Position numbers and translations under genes: made by a program. The notes beneath the pieces were generated by a model that was not told the origin of the DNA, ran no database searches, and saw only the letters and a list, made by a program, of their open reading frames with translations. 64,000 nt of DNA from an uncultured Maribacter sp. (GTDB lineage: Bacteria; Bacteroidota; Bacteroidia; Flavobacteriales; Flavobacteriaceae): NCBI RefSeq assembly GCF_947495965.1, contig NZ_CANMBB010000004.1, positions 124,001 through 188,000 of the forward strand, written 5' to 3'. Positions 1-8,827 of the stretch are shown in pieces (position 1 is the stretch's first letter; each line of letters begins with the position of its first letter).

Positions 1-650
1 TTTCCATGGTTTGGAATTTCGGCACGTAATTTGGCAGCTTTTTTAGCTACTTTAGGGTCATTAATATCTCTAAAAAAGAAAAATGCAAGAGGAAGGGCTA
101 TTAGTAAGGGAAGTAGACCAACACCTAGGTATGCAGTTCTCCACCCAAAATTTTCAATCAATGAAAATGCATAAAGTTTTGCAAATGCACCAAACAAGCC
201 AGTACCAAGTAAGGAAAGCCCTAGAGCTAAACCTCTATTTTCATTAAACCAGTTATTTATAGCACGTGTCCATGTCATTGGTAGCGTTCCTGCTCCTGCA
301 AATGCCATTAATCCCCAAAGTATATAATATAAAAGAGGAGAACCGTTATTAAAATTAAAAGAAATAAAAATAAGTCCAAATAATAATAAAGAGCATAGAG
401 CTGTTTTTCTTGCTCCAATTTTATCTGCTACATAACCAATTAATGGACTAGCTATTAATGCCGAAATAGTGAAAACCGTAAGTCCTCCCATTACAGTATC
501 CATTCCCCACCCAAAATTTTTAGTTAATGGAATAGCAAATACACCTATGGTATAAAATGGTAAAGGAGACATTCCTAATCCAATACCAAAAGTAGAAGAT
601 AATATTACTGGCCATCCATATTTAAATTCTTTAAGGTTAGAAAATTTCAT
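1..650 (-). CDS. MFS transporter, partial (C-terminus beyond left edge)
   Basis: I translated the minus strand from an ATG at 650; the frame stays open to base 1, giving about 216 residues and lacking the C-terminal half. The protein begins MKFSNLKEFKYGWPVILSST and continues with hydrophobic helices, the MFS loop signature GYVADKIGARK between helices 2 and 3, and a typical RGLALGLSLLGTG segment in helix 5. It is a 12-helix inner-membrane carrier by family, substrate unknown. It is divergent from the DUF3598 gene at 959 and shares the operator-bearing intergenic region with it, so it probably belongs to the same regulon and may import an intermediate of the neighbouring pathway. Confidence 0.85.
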   Translation of the reverse strand, partial: MKFSNLKEFKYGWPVILSSTFGIGLGMSPLPFYTIGVFAIPLTKNFGWGMDTVMGGLTVFTISALIASPLIGYVADKIGARKTALCSLLLFGLIFISFNFNNGSPLLYYILWGLMAFAGAGTLPMTWTRAINNWFNENRGLALGLSLLGTGLFGAFAKLYAFSLIENFGWRTAYLGVGLLPLLIALPLAFFFFRDINDPKVAKKAAKLRAEIPNHG

Positions 651-958
651 AGTTTATCTATTTAATTAGTAGTTCATTTTTTATTTAAAAAGCCTTTTTT
701 CACGAAAAAATTACTCAATTTCCATCAAAAACAGGTAATTAGATTAGTTTTTTTTATTTTGTTTACTAGTTTTTAAGCAACACTTTTTTTGTTTTAAATA
801 TCTGACAATTAATTAATTGCAATGCTTTTAAGAGTGTTTTTTTAAATTGTTAGACCAAAAATTATTTATAAATTTAATGATTAAGTATGTTAATTATTAA
901 TAAAATTAACTATTTTTATGAAGTAAATGCAAAACACCTGACTTATAAATAAATTAAT
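651..958. promoter_or_regulatory. Divergent AT-rich regulatory region with GTTAAY-type operator
   Basis: These 308 bases hold no gene. At 880-894 lies ATTAAG-TAT-GTTAAT, a one-arm-degenerate copy of the GTTAAY-N3-GTTAAY motif found at four other places in the cluster, with an upstream TTTAAT at 873-878 at the same offset as in three of them. TATTTTTA at 911-918 is one base away from the Bacteroidetes -7 box TAnnTTTG. The rest is A/T-rich without clear structure. The site probably controls the MFS gene to the left and the long operon to the right. Confidence 0.5.
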
Positions 959-1477
959 ATGAAGAATTATGAATTAAAATTATTTCCTAAACATACAGGG
1001 ATTTGGGAAGGTACATATAGAAGAATAGGAGCAGACGGAATTCTGATAGATCAATGGAAAAGTAGACTTACAATTAGATTTTTACCCGATGGAAGATACC
1101 ATCAAGTAAATCAATATTTCTGGGAAGATGGTTTTGAAGAATGCTTAGATTTTGGAATAAATAGTTTTAATGATAAAGGAGAGCTAATTTTTGAAAATCC
1201 AAGATTATCAGGAAAAGCATGGGAAACTGGTAGGAGTGTGGTTCTTATTTGGGATTATAAACACAGACCAGGAATGACTCTTTTTGAACAAATAGATTTA
1301 ATAGGCAATGACGATCATAGAATAAGAGTTTGGAAATGGTCCGAAAAAGATACCTTCAATGGTGTAACCATGATTGAAGAACGTAAAGTTGCTACAGAAG
1401 AAGAAATAGACCCTCAATTCTGGGTAGACCTTCCTAACAAAAGAACAAACGGACAAGCTTCAAGATCTGATAGTTAA
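959..1477 (+). CDS. DUF3598-like calycin-fold protein
   Basis: A 172-residue protein without signal peptide, hence cytoplasmic. The N-terminal pattern HTGIWEGTYRRIGADGILID, followed by alternating beta-strand-like segments (LTIRFLPDGRYHQVNQYFW), resembles DUF3598, a lipocalin/calycin-type family frequent in cyanobacteria and structurally akin to CpcS/CpcT bilin lyases. It is the first gene of the plus-strand operon, 64 bases after the operator-like site. Given four CpcT/CpeT-like genes in the same locus, a role in binding a hydrophobic or pigment-like ligand is plausible. The family call rests on motif resemblance only; no enzymatic residues can be assigned. Confidence 0.55.
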   Translation: MKNYELKLFPKHTGIWEGTYRRIGADGILIDQWKSRLTIRFLPDGRYHQVNQYFWEDGFEECLDFGINSFNDKGELIFENPRLSGKAWETGRSVVLIWDYKHRPGMTLFEQIDLIGNDDHRIRVWKWSEKDTFNGVTMIEERKVATEEEIDPQFWVDLPNKRTNGQASRSDS

Positions 1478-1516
1478 TTTCTAACATCAGCTAATAAAAT
1501 TTAAAATACTCATAAT

Positions 1517-2785
1517 ATGGGAATGACCATTACTGAAAAAATTATGGCCCGCAATAGCGGAAGAGACCATGTAGTGCCAGGAGAATTAGTGTGGACAGAT
1601 GTGCATACAGTAATGACAATGGATTACCTTGGTAAAACTTGTTTTGATAAATTTAGATCCCTTGGTAAAACCGAGGTGTTTAATAAAGATAGGGTAATAT
1701 GTGTGTCGGATCACTTAGTGCCTCCTCCAAACCAAAAGTTTGCTACAATGTTAAACGAGTGGAGAGAGGTTGTAAAACAACATGATATTACTAATTTTTA
1801 TGATTTAGGTAGGCAAGGTATTGCACACCAAATTATGGTAGAACAAGGCCATGTACTTCCTGGAACAATAAGTATTGGGACAGATTCTCATGCAAATACA
1901 TATGGTGCCGTTGGTGCCGTTGGTAATGCAATAGGAGTTACTGATGCCGCTGTAGCTATGGCTACTGGAAAAGCATGGTTTAGAATTCCAAAAACAGTAA
2001 AGTTTCATGTTACAGGAAAGTGGCAGCCGTGGGTAATGGCAAAAGATTTAAGTCTTCATATTATGGGGATGATGCATTGGAATGGGCATTTATTGTACAA
2101 GTCTATAGAGTTTACTGGACCAGCAATTGAAAGTTTAAGCATGGCAGGTAGAATGACACTGTGTAATATGACGGTTGATTTAGGAGCAAAAAATGGAATT
2201 ATAGCTCCAGACGCAATAACCCAAAGATATTTAAAAGATAGAGCTATTGGAGATTGGGATATGATAGCTAGTGATGCTGATGCAGAATACGATCAAGTGT
2301 ATACTATAGACATTTCTGATTTAGGGCCAACAGTTGCTATGCCTGGAAAGTTAGATGATACAGTGCCCGTAGAAAAACTTATTGGCACCAAATTTAATAA
2401 GGCATTTGTAGGTACATGTACTAATGGTAGGTTAGAAGATATTGCTACAATTGCAAAAATTTTGAAAGGGAAACAAGTACATAGAGATGTAAATATGATT
2501 TTAGTGCCTGCTAGTCAAACCGTTTATTTGCAGGCATTACGTGAAGGTCATATAGAGACTTTAATAGAAGCAGGAGTAGCAGTAGATACTCCAAGTTGTG
2601 CTGCATGTGCAGGAATACATACTGGTGTTGCAGGTGATGGTGATATAGTTCTTAGTGCAGGAAATAGAAACATGACAGGGCGTATGGGAAGTAAAAAAGC
2701 AGAAATTTATTTAACATCGCCAAGTGTGGTTGCAGCATCTGCTTTAACAGGAGTAATTACAGATCCAAGAACTCTTAGTATATAA
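1517..2785 (+). CDS. Aconitase-family hydratase, large subunit (LeuC-like)
   Basis: A 422-residue protein of the aconitase/3-isopropylmalate dehydratase large-subunit family. The three cysteines expected to hold a 4Fe-4S cluster are visible: C301 in GTCTNGRLED and C361/C364 in PSCAACAGIHTG. An early GTDSHANTYGAVGAVG segment matches the family substrate/cluster region. It pairs with the LeuD-like gene at 4153, separated by a flavin oxidase gene. No other leucine genes are nearby, so an isopropylmalate role is unlikely; 2,3-dimethylmaleate hydratase and other substituted-maleate or citraconate hydratases of this family are better models. The exact substrate is inference from the following aldolase gene and the ring-opening enzymes. 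Confidence 0.85.
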   Translation: MGMTITEKIMARNSGRDHVVPGELVWTDVHTVMTMDYLGKTCFDKFRSLGKTEVFNKDRVICVSDHLVPPPNQKFATMLNEWREVVKQHDITNFYDLGRQGIAHQIMVEQGHVLPGTISIGTDSHANTYGAVGAVGNAIGVTDAAVAMATGKAWFRIPKTVKFHVTGKWQPWVMAKDLSLHIMGMMHWNGHLLYKSIEFTGPAIESLSMAGRMTLCNMTVDLGAKNGIIAPDAITQRYLKDRAIGDWDMIASDADAEYDQVYTIDISDLGPTVAMPGKLDDTVPVEKLIGTKFNKAFVGTCTNGRLEDIATIAKILKGKQVHRDVNMILVPASQTVYLQALREGHIETLIEAGVAVDTPSCAACAGIHTGVAGDGDIVLSAGNRNMTGRMGSKKAEIYLTSPSVVAASALTGVITDPRTLSI

Positions 2786-2791
2786 AGAATT

Positions 2792-4141
2792 ATGAAAAGA
2801 CGCTCCTTTATACAAAAAACAGGAATAGCTGGGTTAGGTGTAGCGCTAAGCCCTTTGGCTTGTACTAAAACCAAAGCTTTAGATACAGAATTCCTTATTT
2901 TGGGAGGGGGCTTATCTGGTCTTTATTTAGCATATCTACTTGAAAAAGAAGGAAGAGATTATATTTTATTAGAAGGTAGTGGTAGAATTGGCGGAAGAAT
3001 GTTTACGCGCAAGGATATTAATAGAGATGTAGGAGGAAAAGGTATTGGAGATGGTTATGCAGAAGTCATGTCTCTTATTAACGAATTTAATACCGAGATG
3101 ATAGATATAACGGATTATATGAATTCGCCAACGGCAATCTATAAAGACGGTGTATTGCATAATACTTGGGACAGTAAAGAACCAAACCCAAGAATGCTAC
3201 AGTATATAGCATTTGGTAAAGAAAAACAATTAGGAGCGTTAGACGAATGGTATAAAAGACCAGAGTTAGATGAGGTTTATAGTAAAGTTTTAAAACGTAA
3301 TGGTTTATCTGAAGCAGATTTAGATTTGGTAAATATTACTGCTAATTATAATGACGTTAGGGAAACTTCTGTTATGAATGCCTATCATAGTAGTGCTTTT
3401 AGAAAATATAATATCTCTAAGAGAGTACTTAATTTTAAAGGAGGAACAGCTCCATTTATAGAGTCTATAGCAAAAAGACTTAAAAAACCAGTTTTAAAAA
3501 ATAAAATGGTTACTTCTATAGATGATTCTGGAGAGAGTGTTTTGGTTACTTGTAATGATGGTACAAGTTATAAAAGTAAAAAAGTAGTTTCTACATTGCC
3601 TTTTTCTACATTGAGAGATGTAAAAATGAACGCTAGTTTTAATACCAATCAAGAAAAGGCTATTCAAAATTTAAACTACACCAAAATTACTCAGATTCAT
3701 TTAGCACATAGTGAACTTTTTTGGGAAGAAGATGGTAGCCCCGCTGCAATGTGGACAGATACTCCTTTAGAACGTGTTATGAATTTGAGCTCTCATAGAG
3801 ATGAAAAACAAATTGCTTGTTGGGTAAATGGGACAGGAACTACTTTTTTTGATACTATGTCAGAGAAAGAAGTTGCAGCGTATACCATTAAAAAAATGAG
3901 TGAGATACGGCCAGCATCAACAGGAAAAATAGAATATTTAGGAATGCAAAATTGGGGGAAATATAAATATAATAAAGGAGCATACGCAGAATTTGGTGTA
4001 GGGCAAGCTGCTTGGTTTATAGATATGATAAAACCCGCGAGTAATTTACATTTTGCAGGAGAACATACAGCCCATATGTCAAGGGGAATGGAAGCGGCAG
4101 CGGAATCTGCCAAAAGAGTATTTTTTGAATTAATTAATTAA
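2792..4141 (+). CDS. Tat-exported lipoprotein flavin amine oxidase (first of three)
   Basis: A 449-residue FAD-dependent amine oxidase/phytoene-desaturase-type protein. The N-terminus MKRRSFIQKTGIAGLG is a Tat signal (RRSFIQ) ending in a lipobox PLAC, so the folded flavoprotein is probably exported and lipid-anchored. The dinucleotide-binding motif GGGLSGLYLAYLLEKEG is followed by GRIGGRM, and the C-terminal FAD motif is HFAGEHTAHMSRGMEAAAES. The family oxidises C-N or C-C bonds or desaturates; the substrate here is unknown. It sits between the two hydratase subunits, 6 bases after the large-subunit gene, tying it to the same pathway. Paralogues are at 29765 and 33207. Confidence 0.88.
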   Translation: MKRRSFIQKTGIAGLGVALSPLACTKTKALDTEFLILGGGLSGLYLAYLLEKEGRDYILLEGSGRIGGRMFTRKDINRDVGGKGIGDGYAEVMSLINEFNTEMIDITDYMNSPTAIYKDGVLHNTWDSKEPNPRMLQYIAFGKEKQLGALDEWYKRPELDEVYSKVLKRNGLSEADLDLVNITANYNDVRETSVMNAYHSSAFRKYNISKRVLNFKGGTAPFIESIAKRLKKPVLKNKMVTSIDDSGESVLVTCNDGTSYKSKKVVSTLPFSTLRDVKMNASFNTNQEKAIQNLNYTKITQIHLAHSELFWEEDGSPAAMWTDTPLERVMNLSSHRDEKQIACWVNGTGTTFFDTMSEKEVAAYTIKKMSEIRPASTGKIEYLGMQNWGKYKYNKGAYAEFGVGQAAWFIDMIKPASNLHFAGEHTAHMSRGMEAAAESAKRVFFELIN

Positions 4142-4152
4142 ATTATAAAATA

Positions 4153-4677
4153 ATGATAAAAGGAAAATGTTGGGTAGCAGACGATTATGTAATGGCCTAC
4201 GATATTATCATTCAAGAATATTGGACATCTGCAATAGACCCTGCCGAAAATAGTAAGTGGGTAATGGCTGGTGTAAAAGAAGAGTTTAATAAGGAGAATG
4301 CATTTAAAGATGCCGGTTTTACTTTTATCGTAGCTGCGCATAATTTTGCAGGAGGTGGTAAATCTATAGAACATGTTATTACTGGCCTTATGGGAGCGGG
4401 AGTACAGGCTGTATTTGCAACAAGTTTTGCAAGATTACAGTTTCGTAATGCTATAAACTACGGATTACCATTTGTTACTTGTGATGATATTGATAAGGGG
4501 TGTGAAACCGGAGATGAGCTAGAATATAATCCAGAAACAGGTATAATAACAAATATATCTAAAGGAGCCTCTTTTCAATCTGTTCCTGCAGCACCTTTTG
4601 TTGCAGAGGTAGGTAGCGCAGGTGGCTTAATGAATTATGTTCGTGAAAAAATAGCTAAAGGAGAACCAATAGAATAA
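4153..4677 (+). CDS. Aconitase-family hydratase, small subunit (LeuD-like)
   Basis: A 174-residue swivel-domain protein partnering the LeuC-like subunit at 1517. Visible family motif: NFAGGGKSIEH (residues 64-74), followed by AVFATSFARLQFRNAINYGL, which corresponds to the LeuD pattern of a serine/arginine substrate loop and the ASFARIFFRN helix. The usual GCGSSREH is replaced by AGGGKSIEH, a noticeable change in the substrate-recognition loop that argues for a substrate other than isopropylmalate. The gene is 4 bases upstream of the HpcH/HpaI aldolase gene, which suggests hydration followed directly by aldol cleavage. Confidence 0.8.
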   Translation: MIKGKCWVADDYVMAYDIIIQEYWTSAIDPAENSKWVMAGVKEEFNKENAFKDAGFTFIVAAHNFAGGGKSIEHVITGLMGAGVQAVFATSFARLQFRNAINYGLPFVTCDDIDKGCETGDELEYNPETGIITNISKGASFQSVPAAPFVAEVGSAGGLMNYVREKIAKGEPIE

Positions 4678-4681
4678 GGTT

Positions 4682-5443
4682 ATGAAAGAGAATAGACTTA
4701 AAAAAAGAATAGAAGATGGTAAAGTAGGTTTTGGTATAATAGGACCTACAGTAGACCCTACTATTTGCGAGTATGTAGGCCTTACTGGTATGGATTTTTA
4801 TATGATGGATGGAGAGCATGGAGCTATTACGGCATCAGAAGTTACCAATATGGTACGTGCATGCGAGTTAGTAAATACCACTCCATTAGCAAGAATTAGA
4901 AGCGTAGATACTAAATTAATTCTTCAATATATGGATGCAGGTGTTATGGGAGTAATGATGCCAAGTATTGATACTGTTGACGATGTTAAAAAACTGGTAG
5001 AAGCAATTAAATACCCACCTTTTGGAAAAAGAGGTTTAGGTCCTGTTCGTGCGGCAGATTATATGCAAGGGAGTATGAGCCAAGCAGAATATGTAGAGTA
5101 TGCAAATAAGCAAACATTAGTATTACCGCAGATAGAATCTTTAGAATGTGTAAAGAATTTGCCAGAATTGTGTAAAATTGATGGAGTTGATGGGTTTATT
5201 ATTGGCCCTAGAGATTTAGCAATGTCTATGGGATATTATGATGGACCGGGACATGATGAGGTAAAAAAACAATTAGATGAAATTTTTGAAACCATAAACC
5301 AATCTAATAAATGGTTTGGTACTGTTGCTGGTAGTGCAGCACAAGCAGAAGGATTAATAGAAAAAGGAGCTTCTTTTATCATGAACTCCGTACAAGGTCT
5401 TATCAAGGTTTCTGGAAATGCTTTCTTAGAAGCAAGAAAATAA
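4682..5443 (+). CDS. HpcH/HpaI-type aldolase (malate-lyase-like)
   Basis: A 253-residue class II metal-dependent aldolase of the HpcH/HpaI/citrate-lyase-beta family, of usual length. Motifs: MMDGEHG with the presumed general base H46, metal ligand region LPQIES, and the family hallmark DGFIIGPRDLAMSMG. Family members cleave 4-hydroxy-2-oxo acids or malyl compounds to pyruvate or glyoxylate plus a second product. Here it directly follows the hydratase small subunit, so a retro-aldol cleavage of a substituted malate or a derived oxo-acid is the simplest role. The product pair is not predictable from sequence. Confidence 0.85.
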   Translation: MKENRLKKRIEDGKVGFGIIGPTVDPTICEYVGLTGMDFYMMDGEHGAITASEVTNMVRACELVNTTPLARIRSVDTKLILQYMDAGVMGVMMPSIDTVDDVKKLVEAIKYPPFGKRGLGPVRAADYMQGSMSQAEYVEYANKQTLVLPQIESLECVKNLPELCKIDGVDGFIIGPRDLAMSMGYYDGPGHDEVKKQLDEIFETINQSNKWFGTVAGSAAQAEGLIEKGASFIMNSVQGLIKVSGNAFLEARK

Positions 5444-5512
5444 TTTGTAATACAAATACTACAAATTATTATTCCGTGTTAATAATAAAAGTTTAATCCT
5501 TAAATAGAAAAT

Positions 5513-5824
5513 ATGGCAGCATTAGTCGTTTTATTTAATCTAAAAAATAATGCTTCACAAGAAGCTTATGAAAAGTGGGCGCAAACTACAGATGTTCCAA
5601 CAGCATCTAGCATGTCTTCAGTAGATTCATTTAAAGTATTCAAATTAGGAACCATAATGGGTACTGATAATACATCGCCTTTTCAGTATTGTGAGGTATT
5701 AGAAATTAATGATATGACAAAATTAGGAGAAGAGGTAACATCAGAAACGATGCAAAAAGTAGCAGCACAGTTTCAAGAATTTGCAGATAATCCTACGTTT
5801 ATTATATCAGAACAAATAGCATAG
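5513..5824 (+). CDS. RedY/HapK-like small protein
   Basis: A 103-residue protein starting MAALVVLFNLKNNASQEAYE and ending with MQKVAAQFQEFADNPTFIIS. Length and pattern fit a dimeric alpha/beta-barrel domain and, as far as I can recall the family, the REDY-like HapK group (PF11639), whose named members lie in the prodiginine (tripyrrole pigment) clusters of Streptomyces and Hahella. Their biochemical role is not settled. No signal peptide. It lies 69 bases after the aldolase and 3 bases before the SDR. A pyrrole-related role would fit the locus but is inference. Confidence 0.55.
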   Translation: MAALVVLFNLKNNASQEAYEKWAQTTDVPTASSMSSVDSFKVFKLGTIMGTDNTSPFQYCEVLEINDMTKLGEEVTSETMQKVAAQFQEFADNPTFIISEQIA

Positions 5825-5827
5825 TAT

Positions 5828-6661
5828 ATGTATAATCTAAAAGGCAAAACAGCTGTTATTACAGGCTCGGGCAAGCAAGGGGCAATAGGAGAGGCAATTG
5901 CAATAAAACTTGCAGGAGAAGGCTGTAATATTGTTATTTCGGATATAGGGGTAACTAAAGGAGAACAGTTTAGTGAAGAGCATGTTGGTACCACAGAAGA
6001 AATGGATACTATAGTTGCGAAAATTAAAAAGCTAGGAGTAAACGCAGTAGGTATTTCTTGTGATGTTCGGATAGAAAAGCAAGTAATGCAATTAATTAAA
6101 AAATCTAAAGAAGCTTTTGGGACTGTAGATATTTTAATTAATAATGCAGGTATTGGGTATATAATGGAATCTTTTACAGAATTCAAGGAAGAGAGCTGGG
6201 ATGCTGTTTTAGATGTGAATCTTAAAGGAGCTTTTTTATGTTCTAAACATGCTGCTTTACAAATGATAGAACAAGGAAATGGCGGTTGTATTGTAAATAT
6301 TGCAAGTCAAGCAGCTAAATCAGGTTTTCCTTTTGCTGCAGCATACACAGCATCTAAACACGGAATGATTGGCTTAACACGTTCTAATGCCGTAGAATTA
6401 GGAGCATATAAAATTAGAGTAAATGCGGTTTGCCCAAACCATATTACTACAGGTTTAGGGCATTGGCAAAACAAGTTTTTTAGTGATAAAATGGGGTTAG
6501 ACTATGATAAATATTTACAATCTATTGTAGATAAAAACCCATTAAAAAGAACAGGTTTAGTAGAAGATATTGCAAAGGCAGTAGCTTTTTTAGCATCCGA
6601 TCAGGCAGATTATATAACTGGAGAGGCTATGAATGTAACAGGGGGAGAAGAATACCATTAA
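5828..6661 (+). CDS. Short-chain dehydrogenase/reductase
   Basis: A 277-residue classical SDR using NAD(P)H. The cofactor motif TGSGKQGAIG starts at residue 13, NNAG is at about 105, and the catalytic set S160, Y173, K177 (YTASKHG) is intact. The C-terminal VTGG is typical of 3-oxoacyl-ACP-reductase-like members. There is an extra stretch between beta2 and beta3 (KGEQFSEEHVGTTEEMD), longer than in minimal SDRs. The gene follows the RedY-like gene by 3 bases. Likely role: oxidation or reduction of a hydroxyl/oxo intermediate of the pathway; substrate unknown. Confidence 0.9.
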   Translation: MYNLKGKTAVITGSGKQGAIGEAIAIKLAGEGCNIVISDIGVTKGEQFSEEHVGTTEEMDTIVAKIKKLGVNAVGISCDVRIEKQVMQLIKKSKEAFGTVDILINNAGIGYIMESFTEFKEESWDAVLDVNLKGAFLCSKHAALQMIEQGNGGCIVNIASQAAKSGFPFAAAYTASKHGMIGLTRSNAVELGAYKIRVNAVCPNHITTGLGHWQNKFFSDKMGLDYDKYLQSIVDKNPLKRTGLVEDIAKAVAFLASDQADYITGEAMNVTGGEEYH

Positions 6662-6752
6662 AAGAAAAATGTATAATGTAGTGTTGGTTATTTAATTTAC
6701 TTTCAAAAGAGGTAAGTAATGCAATTATCAACCTACAATAGAACTTACTACA

Positions 6753-8825
6753 ATGAAATTAGGAATAGATATAGGCGGAACATTTACAGATTTTGTGTTG
6801 TTTGAAGACACAAGCAATCAACTTTATTTTGCAAAAACACTAACAACATACCCAGACCCTACAGTTGGTATTTTTAATGGGATAAAAGAACTAGAAGCTA
6901 AGTTTGGTTTTCCAGTAAAAAAGATAGATGCTATTGTACATGGAACAACTTTGGTTACTAATGCAGTAATAGAGCGTAAAGGAGCCAAAACAGCATTTAT
7001 AACAACCAAGGGTTTTGAAGATGTTTTAGAAATTGGTCGTGAAATGCGTTATGATATTTACGATATCTTTTTAACCATGCCCAAACCATTAATTCCTAGA
7101 AACCTTAGAATGGGAATTTCTGAAAGAGTAGATACGCATGGTAATATACTAACAGAATTAGATGAAACACATTTACAGCCTTTAGCAAAAGCTTTAAAGG
7201 ACAATGGTATAGAGGCAGTTGGAGTTTGTTTATTAAATTCTTTTGCCAATACAAAACATGAAAAAGTACTAGGAGACTTTTTAGCCAAAAATGTACCAGA
7301 CGTTTATTACAGTCTTTCTTCTGAGATTATGCCAGAAATTAGAGAGTATGAACGTAGTTCGGCAACGGCAATGAATGCTTATGTGCAGCCTATTACAGAT
7401 AAGTATTTAAAAGATTTTGAAACACAATTGCGAGAATCAGGCTTTTCTGGAAACATAAATATTATGATTTCTAGCGGAAAATTAACCACTATAGATGGCG
7501 CTCGTAAATCGCCAATTCATTTATTAGAATCTGGCCCAGCAGGAGGAGCAATGGCAGGTGTTTTTTATGGAACACATTTAGAAGAAGAGAACCTACTTTG
7601 TTTTGATATGGGAGGTACCACTGCAAAAGCCTGTGTAATTTATGAAGGAAAACCAGAAATTACCAACCATTTTGAAGCTGGTAGAGTAAAACGATTTAAA
7701 AAAGGAAGCGGACTTCCAGTGCGTATTCCAGTAATAGACTTAATAGAAATTGGTGCTGGTGGTGGTAGTATAGCAAGAGTTAATAACATTGGGTTATTAA
7801 CCGTTGGGCCAGATAGTGCATCGTCTACCCCAGGTCCTGCATGTTATAATTTAGGAGGAGAAGACCCAACCGTAACCGATGCCGATTTAGTTTTAGGATA
7901 TTTAAATGCAGATTATTTCTTAGGTGGCGATATGCAATTAAGTGTAGATGCCGCTAGAGAAGCAATACGTGTTAAACTTGCCGAACCTTTAAATATTTCT
8001 ATAGAAGAAGCAGCTATGGGAGTTCATAAAATTGTGAATGAAAATATGGCAAATGCCGCTAGAGTTCATGTTTTGGAAAAAGGAATGGACCCTCGTCATT
8101 TTAATATGATAGGTTTTGGAGGTGCAGGACCAGTACATGCTTTTGGTGTAGCAAAATTATTGAATACAAAACGATTAATTATTCCTGTTGGAGCAGGGGT
8201 AACTTCTGCATTAGGATTTTTAGTATCTCCCGTGGCAAGCGAAAAAATACACAGTTTTATTTCAGAAATAGAAGAGATAGATTGGAAAGAAGTTAATAGC
8301 TTTTTGGAGAATATGGAGCAGGATGGCTATAATTTCTTAGCACAATCTGGAATAGATAAAAAAGACGCTACTGTAGAACGCGTTGTAGAAATGCGTTATA
8401 GTGGGCAAGGACATGAAATTACCATAGAAATTCCAGAAGGAGAATTAAGCGAAAATTCTATTCCAGAAATAGAAAAACGTTTTGTTAAAGAATACGAATT
8501 TAGGTATAACCGATCTATAGAAGGTATGTCTTTAGAAATGGTAACATGGCGTGTAGTAGTGCAAGGGCCAATTCCGCAAATGAAAGTAAAACAATTTTCT
8601 ACCACGGCAACCGATGCAGAAGCTTACAAAGGAGTTAGAAAAGTGTATTTTGAGGAAACAGGCTATTTAGATTGCCCTGTTTATGATAGATATGCACTTA
8701 AATCTAACGAAAAGTTTGATGGACCAGCCATAATAGAAGAAACAGAAAGTACTACGGTTATAGGGGTTAATAGTTCTGTACATGTAGATAAAGACAAAAA
8801 TATAATTATCGATTTACATCATTAA
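6753..8825 (+). CDS. HyuA-type hydantoinase/oxoprolinase, ATP-binding subunit
   Basis: A 690-residue protein of the hydantoinase A/N-methylhydantoinase/5-oxoprolinase family. It opens with the actin-fold phosphate loop GIDIGGTFTDF and carries HGTTLVTNAVIERKGA and a second phosphate loop CFDMGGTTAKA near residue 290. Partner HyuB is at 10341, separated by a FAD-dependent oxidoreductase. Known family members couple ATP hydrolysis to opening of a cyclic amide (5-oxoproline, N-methylhydantoin) or carboxylate acetone. In this locus a lactam or cyclic-imide ring such as a pyrrolinone or maleimide is a reasonable target. Length and motifs are normal. Confidence 0.9.
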   Translation: MKLGIDIGGTFTDFVLFEDTSNQLYFAKTLTTYPDPTVGIFNGIKELEAKFGFPVKKIDAIVHGTTLVTNAVIERKGAKTAFITTKGFEDVLEIGREMRYDIYDIFLTMPKPLIPRNLRMGISERVDTHGNILTELDETHLQPLAKALKDNGIEAVGVCLLNSFANTKHEKVLGDFLAKNVPDVYYSLSSEIMPEIREYERSSATAMNAYVQPITDKYLKDFETQLRESGFSGNINIMISSGKLTTIDGARKSPIHLLESGPAGGAMAGVFYGTHLEEENLLCFDMGGTTAKACVIYEGKPEITNHFEAGRVKRFKKGSGLPVRIPVIDLIEIGAGGGSIARVNNIGLLTVGPDSASSTPGPACYNLGGEDPTVTDADLVLGYLNADYFLGGDMQLSVDAAREAIRVKLAEPLNISIEEAAMGVHKIVNENMANAARVHVLEKGMDPRHFNMIGFGGAGPVHAFGVAKLLNTKRLIIPVGAGVTSALGFLVSPVASEKIHSFISEIEEIDWKEVNSFLENMEQDGYNFLAQSGIDKKDATVERVVEMRYSGQGHEITIEIPEGELSENSIPEIEKRFVKEYEFRYNRSIEGMSLEMVTWRVVVQGPIPQMKVKQFSTTATDAEAYKGVRKVYFEETGYLDCPVYDRYALKSNEKFDGPAIIEETESTTVIGVNSSVHVDKDKNIIIDLHH

Positions 8826-8827
8826 TT

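Noticed and set aside
1517-4677. Leucine biosynthesis (leuCD)
   Set aside because: No leuA or leuB nearby, the subunits are split by a flavin oxidase gene, and the LeuD substrate loop differs from the usual form.
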